A DNA stretch of 64,000 bases from Lacihabitans sp. LS3-19 (GTDB lineage: Bacteria; Bacteroidota; Bacteroidia; Cytophagales; Spirosomataceae), in contig NZ_RJUA01000004.1 in assembly GCF_024343575.1 (NCBI RefSeq), forward strand, positions 62,001-126,000, given 5' to 3'. The position numbers and the translations under genes are program-made. How positions within the stretch are numbered: position 1 is the first letter of the stretch; each line of letters opens with the position of its first letter. The notes beneath the pieces are model-generated. The model was not told the DNA's origin, made no database searches, and saw only the letters and a list, made by a program, of their open reading frames with translations. Of the stretch, positions 53,167 to 62,147 are shown piece after piece.

Positions 53167-55236
53167 TTAATATTTGTAAAGTTTCTTATTTATTGAATTT
53201 TGGTCATTCGAAATAACAACATTAAACAATCCTTGACCAAGATTATTAATAGGTATCAAAATATTTTCATTTTCTTTTAAGAATATTTCCTTCGTTAATA
53301 CTATTCTATTGTTACTATCATAAACTTTTAAAGTATACCCATCTGTTAAGTTAATATTTTCACTTTTTATGTTTATAAATTCAAATGCAGGGTTTGGATA
53401 CATTGTAACATTTAATGCGTTAGGAATACTTCCTTGACCACTCATTTTTATTGTTTCTAAAGAAGAATAATTTGATGAGCCAAGCGTATTTACAGCTTTT
53501 ACTCTGTAAATATAGGTTTTTCCAGCAGATACATTTTCGTCAGTATAGCTGGTAATATTTTTTCCTAATGTAGCCACTAATATGAATGTAGAACCACCGT
53601 CAATTGATTTTTCTATTATATAGTTTTCTTCTCTTATTGAGTCATCTCTCCATGTTAAATCTACCTTAGATTCTCTTTCTTTTGCTTTCAAGCCATAAGG
53701 TGCATTAGGTATTTTAGAATATTGTGTAAGGAATGGGCCAATCACTGGAGAGTATTGAGAATCACCTTCGGTATTGCTTCCTGCTTTGACTCTATAGTAG
53801 TAAATCACCCCTTCTTCAGTAGTTAAATCATTAAAATTTGTTAAATTGAAATTAATTTTTCCTAATTCTTGAAATGAAGTGTTATTTAAAGTACTTCTCT
53901 CTATTATAAAGTAATCTTCGTCTTTTGAATTATCATTCCAGCTTAACCCATAGTTTAAATTCCCAAAAGCGTCGTCATACAATACAGCTATCATATTCGA
54001 AGGAGCATAAGGAGGTCCAGCTGTTGTATCTTTCACATATCCATTTGTCGAAAATAACCCTTTGTCACTTACCGCAAATATTTGAACTTCTACAATATCT
54101 TTTGGCTTTAAGTTATCTATTTTTATCGAACTTTGAAATCCTGGAATGTTAGCATATTCAACAAAATTGCCAATTCCATTTACTTTTACCATGACATAAG
54201 AGTTGGTTCTTATATTGGTCTTACATACCTGATCTTCAGTTCCATTTGTCCATTTTATAGTTAAGTGATTTCTGGATTTATCACCCTGGTCAGAAATTAA
54301 AGCAGTTGGAGGGTTTGGATTTACATAGTCCAGTGCAGTTACTGTTACAGTTTGGGAAGGGGTAGATCCCGTAATATTTCTGGTAAATAACTTATAAAAT
54401 TGAGTTTTTCCAGGTATGGAAGATTGGTCATAGTAATCTAAACTAGTGATTGGAGGAGTAGCCAAATCAAAAAAGTTTACGTTGTCAAAAGATTTCTTTA
54501 TAATATATTCTTGAATATCTTCCACATTGTTTGGTATTGTCCACTTTAGATGAACCAAAGTTGGACAGTTTTGGTCGGATGAAAGATTTGGAGAAGGAGG
54601 GAATCCTACTTTTGTAGTGCCATACACAAGTTCAGACCATGGTCCAACCAAAGCATTATATTTGGCTCTAACTCTTACTGAATATTGAGTTTTAGGTTTT
54701 AAACCAGTTAGTGCTTTGAAAATTGTAGATCCTGTGTTTTCAGTTAACATAGTTACGTTACCTCCTTCTTTTAACTCTATATCAAAACCTGTTTCATTAA
54801 CATTTACATCATCTATTCTTAGCCATATAGTATTATGAGTAATTAAGTTGAAGTCAATCGATGGTGTTGGGGCAACCAAGCCTAGAACCAATACATTTAC
54901 AGAATCAGATTTAACTGAATATATTGTATCTGTTGGAGTTGAACCAATTTTGAAAGACTTTAAATAAATAGTATAAGTAGAATTAAAAACTAAATCATTC
55001 AAAGTGTCTTTTGTTGCAACAGCACTTTTTTTATGAGATTTTATTGGGTCAGAGGGACTTCTATAGAAAACTTTGTATCCAGCTATTGTTCCTACTGGAG
55101 CAGTCCATTGAAGGCTTATTTGGTTTCCTAAACCAATTTGACTACCAGAAAGTCCGGTTGGAGCGGCGGGTGGGATTTGAGCAAAAGTTTTAGTGAAAAT
55201 AGATAAGCACGCAAAAAGTACCAAAAGTTTTTTCAT
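53167..55236 (-). CDS. Fibronectin type III secreted protein with T9SS sorting domain
   Basis: The 689-residue protein has a signal peptide (KLLVLFACLSIFTKTFAQ), about six FnIII domains (patterns such as AGYKVFYRSPSDP, GLKPKTQYSVRVRAKYN, ITSYTDENVSAGKTYIYRVKAVN), and a C-terminal domain (about 608-689) starting NVTMYPNPAFEFINI and ending VVISNDQNSINKKLYKY. That end is the type-A T9SS signal that directs secretion and surface attachment. No enzymatic domain is visible, so it may be an adhesin or matrix protein. It is closely related to the next gene. Confidence 0.85.
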   Translation of the reverse strand: MKKLLVLFACLSIFTKTFAQIPPAAPTGLSGSQIGLGNQISLQWTAPVGTIAGYKVFYRSPSDPIKSHKKSAVATKDTLNDLVFNSTYTIYLKSFKIGSTPTDTIYSVKSDSVNVLVLGLVAPTPSIDFNLITHNTIWLRIDDVNVNETGFDIELKEGGNVTMLTENTGSTIFKALTGLKPKTQYSVRVRAKYNALVGPWSELVYGTTKVGFPPSPNLSSDQNCPTLVHLKWTIPNNVEDIQEYIIKKSFDNVNFFDLATPPITSLDYYDQSSIPGKTQFYKLFTRNITGSTPSQTVTVTALDYVNPNPPTALISDQGDKSRNHLTIKWTNGTEDQVCKTNIRTNSYVMVKVNGIGNFVEYANIPGFQSSIKIDNLKPKDIVEVQIFAVSDKGLFSTNGYVKDTTAGPPYAPSNMIAVLYDDAFGNLNYGLSWNDNSKDEDYFIIERSTLNNTSFQELGKINFNLTNFNDLTTEEGVIYYYRVKAGSNTEGDSQYSPVIGPFLTQYSKIPNAPYGLKAKERESKVDLTWRDDSIREENYIIEKSIDGGSTFILVATLGKNITSYTDENVSAGKTYIYRVKAVNTLGSSNYSSLETIKMSGQGSIPNALNVTMYPNPAFEFINIKSENINLTDGYTLKVYDSNNRIVLTKEIFLKENENILIPINNLGQGLFNVVISNDQNSINKKLYKY

Positions 55237-55430
55237 CTTCTTTATTAATTAAGGAATTGCATATTGAATGCGGTAAAATTATATAAAAAAAGTAATATTC
55301 TAAAAAAAAATATGGTAAAGCGAATATGTTAGGAAATTATTTAGAATTTTTAATATTAAAATTTCAAGGTTCTTTTTTGTTCTTTGCAATATAAAATCCA
55401 GATTATTGATTGTGCCGTTTTGAATGTATA

Positions 55431-55464
55431 AAAAAAAAGAGCAACGAAGTTTTTCGTTGCTCTT
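55431..55464 (-). terminator. Terminator of the FnIII gene 55486-57291
   Basis: AAGAGCAACGAA and TTCGTTGCTCTT form a strong stem followed, on the minus strand, by eight or more T. It lies just after the gene's stop codon. Confidence 0.8.
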
Positions 55465-55485
55465 AAATATAAACAGAAATTTATA

Positions 55486-57291
55486 TTAATATTTATAAAC
55501 CTTTTTAGAAGATTTAAATTCATTTGATTTAATAACCAAATTATATAAACCTGGTTTTAATTCACTCATATTAACCTCAATTTTTTGAGAATTAAATGTT
55601 TTTGAATAAACCGTTCTGTTTTTCTGGTCTAATAACGATATTTCTACATTTTGGTTGCTTACTCCTTCAGGTAAATTAACAGTTACATAATTTAGCGTAG
55701 GATTCGGGAATAGGCCAATTAGTTCTTCGTTGATCACACCTGAAGTAGCAATGACTTTGATCTCAGAAATGTTAGAGGCAGCAGAACTTCCAATAGTGTT
55801 CATTGCCTTTACTTGATAGAAATAAGTTTTACCTGCTGTAACAGTTTTATCGGTGTAAGTGATAACGTTTCTGCCTAATTTAGCTAATTCAACAAAGTTT
55901 TGATTGTCGTCAACTGACCTTTCCAAAATAAAATTCTCTTCGTTGTTAGAATCGTCATACCAAGTTAAATCTACTCCAGAAGTACTAGCTTTTGAACTCA
56001 AACCGAATGGAGCATTTGGAGCTTTAGAATAAGGATACATAATCTTTTGAGTCGTAACCCAGTCAGACTCCCCAAATAGATAGTTGCCTGCTTTAATTCT
56101 ATAAATATAATCTACACCTTCTTGAATAGGCTCATGTTTGAAAGTATTTACTTCGGCAGTTTTAAATTTACCCAATTGTAAGTAATTAGTTCCATCTTCG
56201 CTTACTTCAATTATAAAATAATCTTCATCATCAAGTGGATGATCCCAACTTAAACCAATAGATGAATTATTAAGGGCATCTTTGTAAGCTACTCCAATGA
56301 AATTTGAAGGTGCACTTGCAGGTCCGTAGGTTTTGTCTGTTCCTCCAGCATGTCCTGAGAAGATATTTTTGTCACTAATAGAGAAAACATCATAAGACAC
56401 AGTTTCGTTTGGTTTTAGACCTGTGATATATATATCTGTTGTAGCTGGATATGTCAAAGAATAAAGTGAATAGTCAGCTTCTCCTTCTCTCTTAACCATT
56501 ATATAATAGGCCGCTCTAATGTTTGTGCCACAATGGGTATCTTCAGGTGCATTTTCCCAAATAATATGTAATTGAGTGTCTGTTTTTCCACTAAATGAAG
56601 AAATTAGATTTTGGGGTGCTGCCGGAGCAACATATGCTTGAACAGGTACTGTTAATGTATTTGACACCGTAAGTCCAGTAGAGTTTCTGGTGTATACAAC
56701 ATAATGAGTAGTAATGCCGGGAGCTGGTCCAATGTCGTAATATGATCTTTCTCCTGGTCCTATATTTGCAAGTGTATGAAAATTAGAGCCATCGAAAGAT
56801 CTTTTTATAATAAATTCAGATATATCTTCTGGTCTTTCGTCTATTCTGATTTGGAATCCAACAAAGCTAGGACAGTTGTTTTCTAAAGTTAAAGTAGCTT
56901 TAGGAGGAGCTGCAACTAAAGTTAGAACTGGCATAACTGGAGACCAAGAGCTTACTGTACCACATCCGGTGGAAGTAGCACAACCTAATGCTCTAGCTCT
57001 AACAGCAAAATAGGTTTTTGGTAAAAGATTTGTTAAACTCTGGTTGAAGTTTGAACCTGCAGGAACAATGATTGTCCTAGTTAAACCTCCTCCCATAGCT
57101 TCGATTTCTATCGCAACCTCCGTCGCATTTGTGTCAGAAACACTAATAAGGAATGAAGTAGGAGTGACGGTAGAAGGGTAATAAGATAAAATAGGAGCCC
57201 CTAATGAAGCTGCCACTACTGTTGTAGGAGTATTTGCATTCACAGATAATCCAACAGTTATCAAATAAAAGAAAAGTAATAATTTTCTCAT
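55486..57291 (-). CDS. Second FnIII secreted protein with T9SS sorting domain
   Basis: The 601-residue product has a signal peptide (LLLFFYLITVGLSVNA), four to five FnIII-like domains and a C-terminal sorting domain (about 525-601) starting ELIGLFPNPTLNYVTV and ending KSSKKVYKY. Its domain texts parallel those of the 689-residue neighbour (for example YTDKTVTAGKTYFYQVKAMNTIGSS), so the two are paralogues. No catalytic motif is seen. It is probably secreted and surface-bound. Confidence 0.85.
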   Translation of the reverse strand: MRKLLLFFYLITVGLSVNANTPTTVVAASLGAPILSYYPSTVTPTSFLISVSDTNATEVAIEIEAMGGGLTRTIIVPAGSNFNQSLTNLLPKTYFAVRARALGCATSTGCGTVSSWSPVMPVLTLVAAPPKATLTLENNCPSFVGFQIRIDERPEDISEFIIKRSFDGSNFHTLANIGPGERSYYDIGPAPGITTHYVVYTRNSTGLTVSNTLTVPVQAYVAPAAPQNLISSFSGKTDTQLHIIWENAPEDTHCGTNIRAAYYIMVKREGEADYSLYSLTYPATTDIYITGLKPNETVSYDVFSISDKNIFSGHAGGTDKTYGPASAPSNFIGVAYKDALNNSSIGLSWDHPLDDEDYFIIEVSEDGTNYLQLGKFKTAEVNTFKHEPIQEGVDYIYRIKAGNYLFGESDWVTTQKIMYPYSKAPNAPFGLSSKASTSGVDLTWYDDSNNEENFILERSVDDNQNFVELAKLGRNVITYTDKTVTAGKTYFYQVKAMNTIGSSAASNISEIKVIATSGVINEELIGLFPNPTLNYVTVNLPEGVSNQNVEISLLDQKNRTVYSKTFNSQKIEVNMSELKPGLYNLVIKSNEFKSSKKVYKY

Positions 57292-57411
57292 GATCTAAGT
57301 GTTTATGTACGTTAAGATTTATTAAATGTAAATATAGTAGACAAAAAAGGAAATTCTAAAATAGAATTGAAATATTATCTGGAAAATTATTTTACGGTTT
57401 TCTTGATATGG

Positions 57412-58242
57412 TTATTTCAATAATTCATATAAGGCAATTGTGTGTTTTGCAGCCAAAACATCATGTGTACGTATTATTTTGGCATTTTTTAATAGGGCCA
57501 ACATGTTTAATTGGGTTGAAGCTTCCAAAGATTCTTCTGGAGTGATCTTTAAATGTTTGTATATCATTGATTTACGGGAAAGTCCTGCTAGGATTGGATA
57601 ATTCTCATCGTTGAATATTTCGAGATTTTTTAATAAAGAATAATTTTGTTCTAATGATTTAGCGAAGCCAAATCCAGGGTCAATTATTATATCTTTCACA
57701 CCATTTTTTCTTAAATAATTTGCTTTTGAATAAATTTCATGAATGATTTCAGGAAAAAAGTCATTATAGTAAATTAAGTCTTGCATTTTTTTTGGATTTC
57801 CTCTCATGTGCATTAAAATATAGGGGCAGTTTCTATCAATTATAAAAGGAAGCATTTCTTTGTCAAGGTCACCTCCTGAGATATCGTTCACTATTTTTGC
57901 TCCTGATTCTAAAGCTATTTTCGCTACATTTTTTCTAAAGGTATCAATTGAAATTGTAATTTCTGGAAAGTTTTTAGTTAGAATTTCAATGGCTGGTGTA
58001 ACCCTGTCAATTTCTTCTGTTTCAGTAACCTCGTCTGCCCCTGGCCTAGAAGAATAGCCACCGATATCAATGATTGAAGTTCCGTTGTCAAGCATTTCCT
58101 TAGCTTTTTTTAAAAAACCTTCCTCATAAGGATTAAATCTACTATCTTTGTGGAAAGAATCTGGGGTAATATTTAGGATACCCATAACCGCGGGTTTTTC
58201 AAGGCTCAACAAATTGCCACCTATATTTATCGTATTTTTCAT
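57412..58242 (-). CDS. folP: Dihydropteroate synthase
   Basis: The 276-residue TIM-barrel enzyme joins p-aminobenzoate to dihydropterin pyrophosphate in folate synthesis. Motifs: VMGILNITPDSFHKDSRF, IGGYSSRPGADEV, IVNDISGGDLD, LMHMRGNPKKMQ, DPGFGFAKSLEQNY, AGLSRKSMIYK and RTHDVLAAKHTI; these include the sulfonamide-binding loops. The frame extends 3 codons upstream (ATG 58251); MKNTINIGG is the family-like start. It is divergent from the DUF1599 gene. Confidence 0.95.
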   Translation of the reverse strand: MKNTINIGGNLLSLEKPAVMGILNITPDSFHKDSRFNPYEEGFLKKAKEMLDNGTSIIDIGGYSSRPGADEVTETEEIDRVTPAIEILTKNFPEITISIDTFRKNVAKIALESGAKIVNDISGGDLDKEMLPFIIDRNCPYILMHMRGNPKKMQDLIYYNDFFPEIIHEIYSKANYLRKNGVKDIIIDPGFGFAKSLEQNYSLLKNLEIFNDENYPILAGLSRKSMIYKHLKITPEESLEASTQLNMLALLKNAKIIRTHDVLAAKHTIALYELLK

Positions 58243-58279
58243 AGTTTGCAAAAAAAGCTAAAAATATTGGATAAAATTA

Positions 58280-58834
58280 ATGTCTAGCACAGAAATAGAA
58301 TATTCAGAAATAATAAATAATTGCTTTGAAATATTTTCAAAGAAAAATTTAGACTATGGCACATCATGGAAAATTCTTAGATTGCCTTCCATTACGGATC
58401 AGATTTTTATTAAAGCCCAGCGAATTAGGACGATACAAGATAATGGCTTTTCCAAGGTAGAGGAGGGACAGGTGTCGGAATTTATAGGTATCATAAATTA
58501 CTGCGTTATGGCTCTGATTCTTTTATCTAATAATCATGAGGGTGAAGATGATTTGGTTACATTGAGTGCAAAATATACCGCAGAGATTGAGGAAGTTAAA
58601 ACTTTGCTTTTTAACAAGAATCATGACTATGGCGAGGCATGGAGGGAAATGAGAGTAAGTTCAATGACCGATATAATCTTGATGAAATTGCTCAGAATTA
58701 AACAAATAGAAGATAATCAGGGTAAGACAATTATTTCAGAAGGAATAAAGGCTGGTTATCAAGATATTATTAATTACTCAGTTTTCTGTTTGATCAAATT
58801 AAAAATAGTACAAGTACAACAAATTCAGCAGTAA
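58280..58834 (+). CDS. DUF1599 protein, tandem domain
   Basis: The 184-residue protein has two related halves: FSKKNLDYGTSWKILRLPSITDQIF with RIRTIQDN, and FNKNHDYGEAWREMRVSSMTDIILMKLLRIKQIEDN. This is the duplicated DUF1599 family (nucleotide-modification-associated group by recollection). The fold is helical and the function unknown. It starts a plus-strand run DUF1599, DoxX-like, aroK with 7-nt and 2-nt gaps. Confidence 0.82.
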   Translation: MSSTEIEYSEIINNCFEIFSKKNLDYGTSWKILRLPSITDQIFIKAQRIRTIQDNGFSKVEEGQVSEFIGIINYCVMALILLSNNHEGEDDLVTLSAKYTAEIEEVKTLLFNKNHDYGEAWREMRVSSMTDIILMKLLRIKQIEDNQGKTIISEGIKAGYQDIINYSVFCLIKLKIVQVQQIQQ

Positions 58835-58841
58835 CAAAGAA

Positions 58842-59966
58842 ATGAAATTAATTGCAAACCTATCTAGAATTCTTGTTGGATTAGAGTTTATTTTTTCCGG
58901 ATTTGTCAAAGTTGTAGATCCATACGGTACCGGGCTGAAACTTCAAGAATATTTTGAAGTGTTTGCAGCTGATTTGCCTTTTATGGCTCCCTTTTTTCAT
59001 GTTTTTGCAGATAATGCATTAATCTTATCCTTGATATTCTGTTGTTTAGAATTGATATTAGGTGTCGCCTTATTGTTTAGTTTTAAATTGAAAATATCTT
59101 CTTGGTTGGTGCTTTTATTAATGTTGTTTTTTACTTTTTTGACTTTTTATTCAGCTTTTTTCAATAAAGTAACTGATTGTGGATGTTTTGGCGATTTCTT
59201 GAAATTAAAACCTTGGCATTCATTTTATAAAGATGCAATAAGTCTGATCTTTATTTTAATAATATTTTCATACAGAAATAAGTTTGGTAAGTCTGATTTG
59301 GGTACGCCAATGGTGCTTTTGGCTACAATATTTGCCTTAGGTATCGGTGTTTATGCTATTAGATATTTGCCAATTATCGATTTTTTGCCTTATGCTGCCG
59401 GCAAGAGTATTCCAAAGCAAATGGAACGTCCTGACATAAAGCCTGAAATACAATATGTATTTCTAGATAAAGAAAATAATAAAGAAATAGAGTCTATAGA
59501 ATATTTAGCAGATACTAACAAATACAAATATGTTTCATCCGAAGTTTTAAATGAGGATTTGATAAAACCTAAGATTACGGATTTTAGCATTACAGATACT
59601 TCTGGAAATGATGTAACCCAACAAACTTTTGAAGGAAAAGTGTTGTTGATAATTTTAAAGAAAACAGAAGGACTAGAGAATTTAGATTTTGGCCCCATAA
59701 ATGCTTTAGGAAATAAGGTTTCTAAAAAGAAGATTAGACCTATGGTTGTTTCTTCCATAGCTACCGAAGAATTTCAAAAGCTTCAATCTGAAAAGAAGTT
59801 AAGGTTCGAAAGTTTTACAAGTGATGAAAAAGTTCTAAAAACTATGGCTCGTAATAATCCTTGTTTTATTTTGATGAACGATGGCGTTGTGATAAAGAAG
59901 TGGAGCTACAATAATCTACCAACTGCAGACCATATAAATGAATTGATAATTAGTACTAAGTTTTAA
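58842..59966 (+). CDS. DoxX-like membrane protein, BT_3928 type
   Basis: The 374-residue protein has four to five membrane helices in the first 190 residues (DoxX/MauE-like), starting LSRILVGLEFIFSGFVKVVDPYGTGLKLQEYFEVF, with a CGCFGD motif in the loop (TDCGCFGDFLKLKPWHSFYKD). The C-terminal domain (about 215-374) is soluble and resembles a thioredoxin-like fold without a CxxC pair; NNPCFILMNDGVVIKKW is near its end. A redox or disulfide-related envelope role is possible; it is not proven. It lies between DUF1599 and aroK. Confidence 0.82.
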   Translation: MKLIANLSRILVGLEFIFSGFVKVVDPYGTGLKLQEYFEVFAADLPFMAPFFHVFADNALILSLIFCCLELILGVALLFSFKLKISSWLVLLLMLFFTFLTFYSAFFNKVTDCGCFGDFLKLKPWHSFYKDAISLIFILIIFSYRNKFGKSDLGTPMVLLATIFALGIGVYAIRYLPIIDFLPYAAGKSIPKQMERPDIKPEIQYVFLDKENNKEIESIEYLADTNKYKYVSSEVLNEDLIKPKITDFSITDTSGNDVTQQTFEGKVLLIILKKTEGLENLDFGPINALGNKVSKKKIRPMVVSSIATEEFQKLQSEKKLRFESFTSDEKVLKTMARNNPCFILMNDGVVIKKWSYNNLPTADHINELIISTKF

Positions 59967-59968
59967 GA

Positions 59969-60493
59969 ATGACGACAAATATTTTTATGTTGGGGATGCC
60001 TTCCTCAGGAAAAAGTACCCTTGGAAGACAATTAGCCAAAGAATTAAATTACGATTTTATTGATTTAGACAAAAAAATTGAAATCTCCGAAGGGAAAAAA
60101 ATTAATGAAATTTTTACTTTAGAAGGAGAAGATTACTTTAGGAAATTAGAAACCGAGCAATTAAAGAAAATTGAGGCCAATAATAAATTGGTGATAGCAA
60201 CTGGTGGAGGTACGCCGTGTTATAATAACAATTTGGCTTTAATTAAAGAAATTGGGATTAGTGTATTTTTAGACGTTAAGCCCAATAAATTGGAGGAGCG
60301 TATGAGGAACTCAAAGAAGAACAATAGACCTTTGTTTAGTCTTGAAAGTGATTCTTTATTGGATACGCTTACAGCTACTTACGATTCAAGAATTGATATT
60401 TATAATCAAGCAGATATAGTAATTGAAGGTGATACGGATGCCAATACTATTATGTGGATTTTAGATGCCCATTTCTCCAAGTTGGTAAAATAA
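59969..60493 (+). CDS. aroK: Shikimate kinase
   Basis: The 174-residue kinase phosphorylates shikimate in aromatic amino-acid synthesis. The P-loop is GMPSSGKSTLG, with DLDKKIEISEGKKINEIFTLEGEDYFRKLE for substrate binding, ATGGGTPCYNN for the shikimate loop and the lid-arm Arg region RMRNSKKNNRPLF. It is the last gene of its plus-strand run and is followed by a strong terminator. Confidence 0.95.
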   Translation: MTTNIFMLGMPSSGKSTLGRQLAKELNYDFIDLDKKIEISEGKKINEIFTLEGEDYFRKLETEQLKKIEANNKLVIATGGGTPCYNNNLALIKEIGISVFLDVKPNKLEERMRNSKKNNRPLFSLESDSLLDTLTATYDSRIDIYNQADIVIEGDTDANTIMWILDAHFSKLVK

Positions 60494-60528
60494 AAAAGGG
60501 GTGAATTTTTGAAATTCACCCCTTTTTT
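60494..60528. terminator. Terminator after aroK
   Basis: AAAAAGGGGTGAATTT and AAATTCACCCCTTTTTT form a long perfect stem with T runs on both strands, ending both aroK and the convergent FadL-like gene. Confidence 0.85.
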
Positions 60529-60541
60529 AATAAATTCCTTT

Positions 60542-62056
60542 TCAGAAGAAAGTTCCAAAGCTTATACCTACAGTCCCTGTGCTTTGTTTGAGTGCAACTG
60601 ATTCATAGTCTGTCGCATTACTAACAGTATATGGAGTGAATGCAAATTGTTTAGACGTCCTCGAATAAGAAATATCTGCAAAGAATTTGTTGTTTCTTAT
60701 GCCAGCTCCAAATGTTCCTACCAATGCAGACTTGGAATTGTAAGCTTGGTTATTTTTTCTTGGATCCCCAAGGTAATTTAATCCAGCTCTTACTCTTGCT
60801 TTGCCAAATCTTAATTCTCCCCCGGCTTTGATGTTTATAGCATCTTTAAATTCGCTTTGAACACCTCTTTTTTGATCATTTGACCAACTTAGGTCTTGCT
60901 TATCTTTTATATTCATCATGCTGTAACCTACATATTCGGCATCGATACTAACAACACCCATTTTTTTAGGAAGAAATGCCGATAAGCCAATGTTAGCTCT
61001 CAATGGTGAAGTTATTTTATAATTAAAGTCGTTTGGTACAGTATACAACTCTTGTTCTTGAGATTCGAAAGTATTAGGCTTTTGGTCAAATTTGATCCCT
61101 GAAGTGTAGGTTTCTCTGATTTTCATTGCAGTTGGACTTATTATACTTGCACCTAATCTTACGTTTTCAGTCAATTTAGTAATTATTCCCAAGCTCAAAT
61201 TTAATCCTGAACCTTTTACTAATAATTCATCGCTGAATATAAAGCCATTAAAAACCTGTCCATTAGGAAATGTTTCAGTTAGGTCTGTAAGTTGCGTATA
61301 ATTTAAACTTTGTAGACCTACAGTACCTCCTATATATGTTTTGTCATCATAATTAATTCCATAACCAACATTCATTTGACCTAGGTTTCCAGCTTCTGAG
61401 ACATTTCCCACTTGATTAACTGGCGTACTTAATTCTGAAGAAATATAACCTCCTCCATCTAAAGGGTCAAATAAATAGGCTTGGTATGCCAAAGCTGTGC
61501 TGTTGTCTGCTAACCTTGTATTAGTGTCAAATTCATTATTTAAATCTACTGAATTTATACCTCGAGCAGTAGCTTTTTCCGCAAAATAATCAGAAATCGA
61601 ACTCCTATTATTTGATCCACTATAGGTATAATCGCTACTAAAATTTGCTAAGGTATTATAAGAAAAACTCCATGCAGTTCTTTTCTTTCTTGTTCCAACA
61701 CCTCTGTTACTAAAAACAGCTCCGATTTGGCCAATTCGTAAGTTTGAAGAAGTTAATTTATCAGTATTCGAAATATAACCAGCTGTGGTGTTGCTTGATT
61801 GAAAAATTGGGGTAATCGAAAATTCTGATTTATTAAAAAAGCCTAGTCCAGCTGGATTTATAATTACACTACTTTGGTCACCACCTAAAGCAGTAAATGC
61901 CCCTCCCATTCCTTGTACTCTTGCAGTTCCATTATTGCCAAAAGAATAGAATTTTAGAGCGTCTTCGCCATAAAAATGGCCATTAAGCGATAGTTGAGCA
62001 AATGCAGATTGTATTCCAAAAAGCAATACAAATGCCCCGAAAATTAACTTTTTCAT
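60542..62056 (-). CDS. FadL/OmpP1-type outer-membrane transport protein
   Basis: From the ATG at 62056 the protein has 504 residues with a signal peptide (LIFGAFVLLFGIQSAFAQ). The early NNGTARVQGMGGAFTALGGDQSSVIINPAGL segment is the FadL/TodX-like N-terminal hallmark (the GxxxALGGD...NPAGL pattern). The remainder is beta-barrel, ending AVGISFGTFF-like (TVGISFGTFF). It probably takes up hydrophobic compounds. The frame is open 15 codons upstream to 62101, but the signal peptide sets the start. Confidence 0.85.
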   Translation of the reverse strand: MKKLIFGAFVLLFGIQSAFAQLSLNGHFYGEDALKFYSFGNNGTARVQGMGGAFTALGGDQSSVIINPAGLGFFNKSEFSITPIFQSSNTTAGYISNTDKLTSSNLRIGQIGAVFSNRGVGTRKKRTAWSFSYNTLANFSSDYTYSGSNNRSSISDYFAEKATARGINSVDLNNEFDTNTRLADNSTALAYQAYLFDPLDGGGYISSELSTPVNQVGNVSEAGNLGQMNVGYGINYDDKTYIGGTVGLQSLNYTQLTDLTETFPNGQVFNGFIFSDELLVKGSGLNLSLGIITKLTENVRLGASIISPTAMKIRETYTSGIKFDQKPNTFESQEQELYTVPNDFNYKITSPLRANIGLSAFLPKKMGVVSIDAEYVGYSMMNIKDKQDLSWSNDQKRGVQSEFKDAINIKAGGELRFGKARVRAGLNYLGDPRKNNQAYNSKSALVGTFGAGIRNNKFFADISYSRTSKQFAFTPYTVSNATDYESVALKQSTGTVGISFGTFF

Positions 62057-62077
62057 AATATTTGTGTTTGAAAAGGA

Positions 62078-62121
62078 TAAAAAAATCCCCGCCAACAACA
62101 ATTGGTTTATCAGCGGGGAAT
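62078..62121 (-). terminator. Terminator of the Ser/Gly/Tyr-rich lipoprotein gene
   Basis: On the minus strand TTCCCCGC and GCGGGGA pair over a 20-nt loop, with seven T after it. It lies 27 nt beyond the stop at 62148 and just upstream of the FadL-like start. Confidence 0.72.
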
Positions 62122-62147
62122 TAAAAAATTTTAAAAATCAAATTGAG

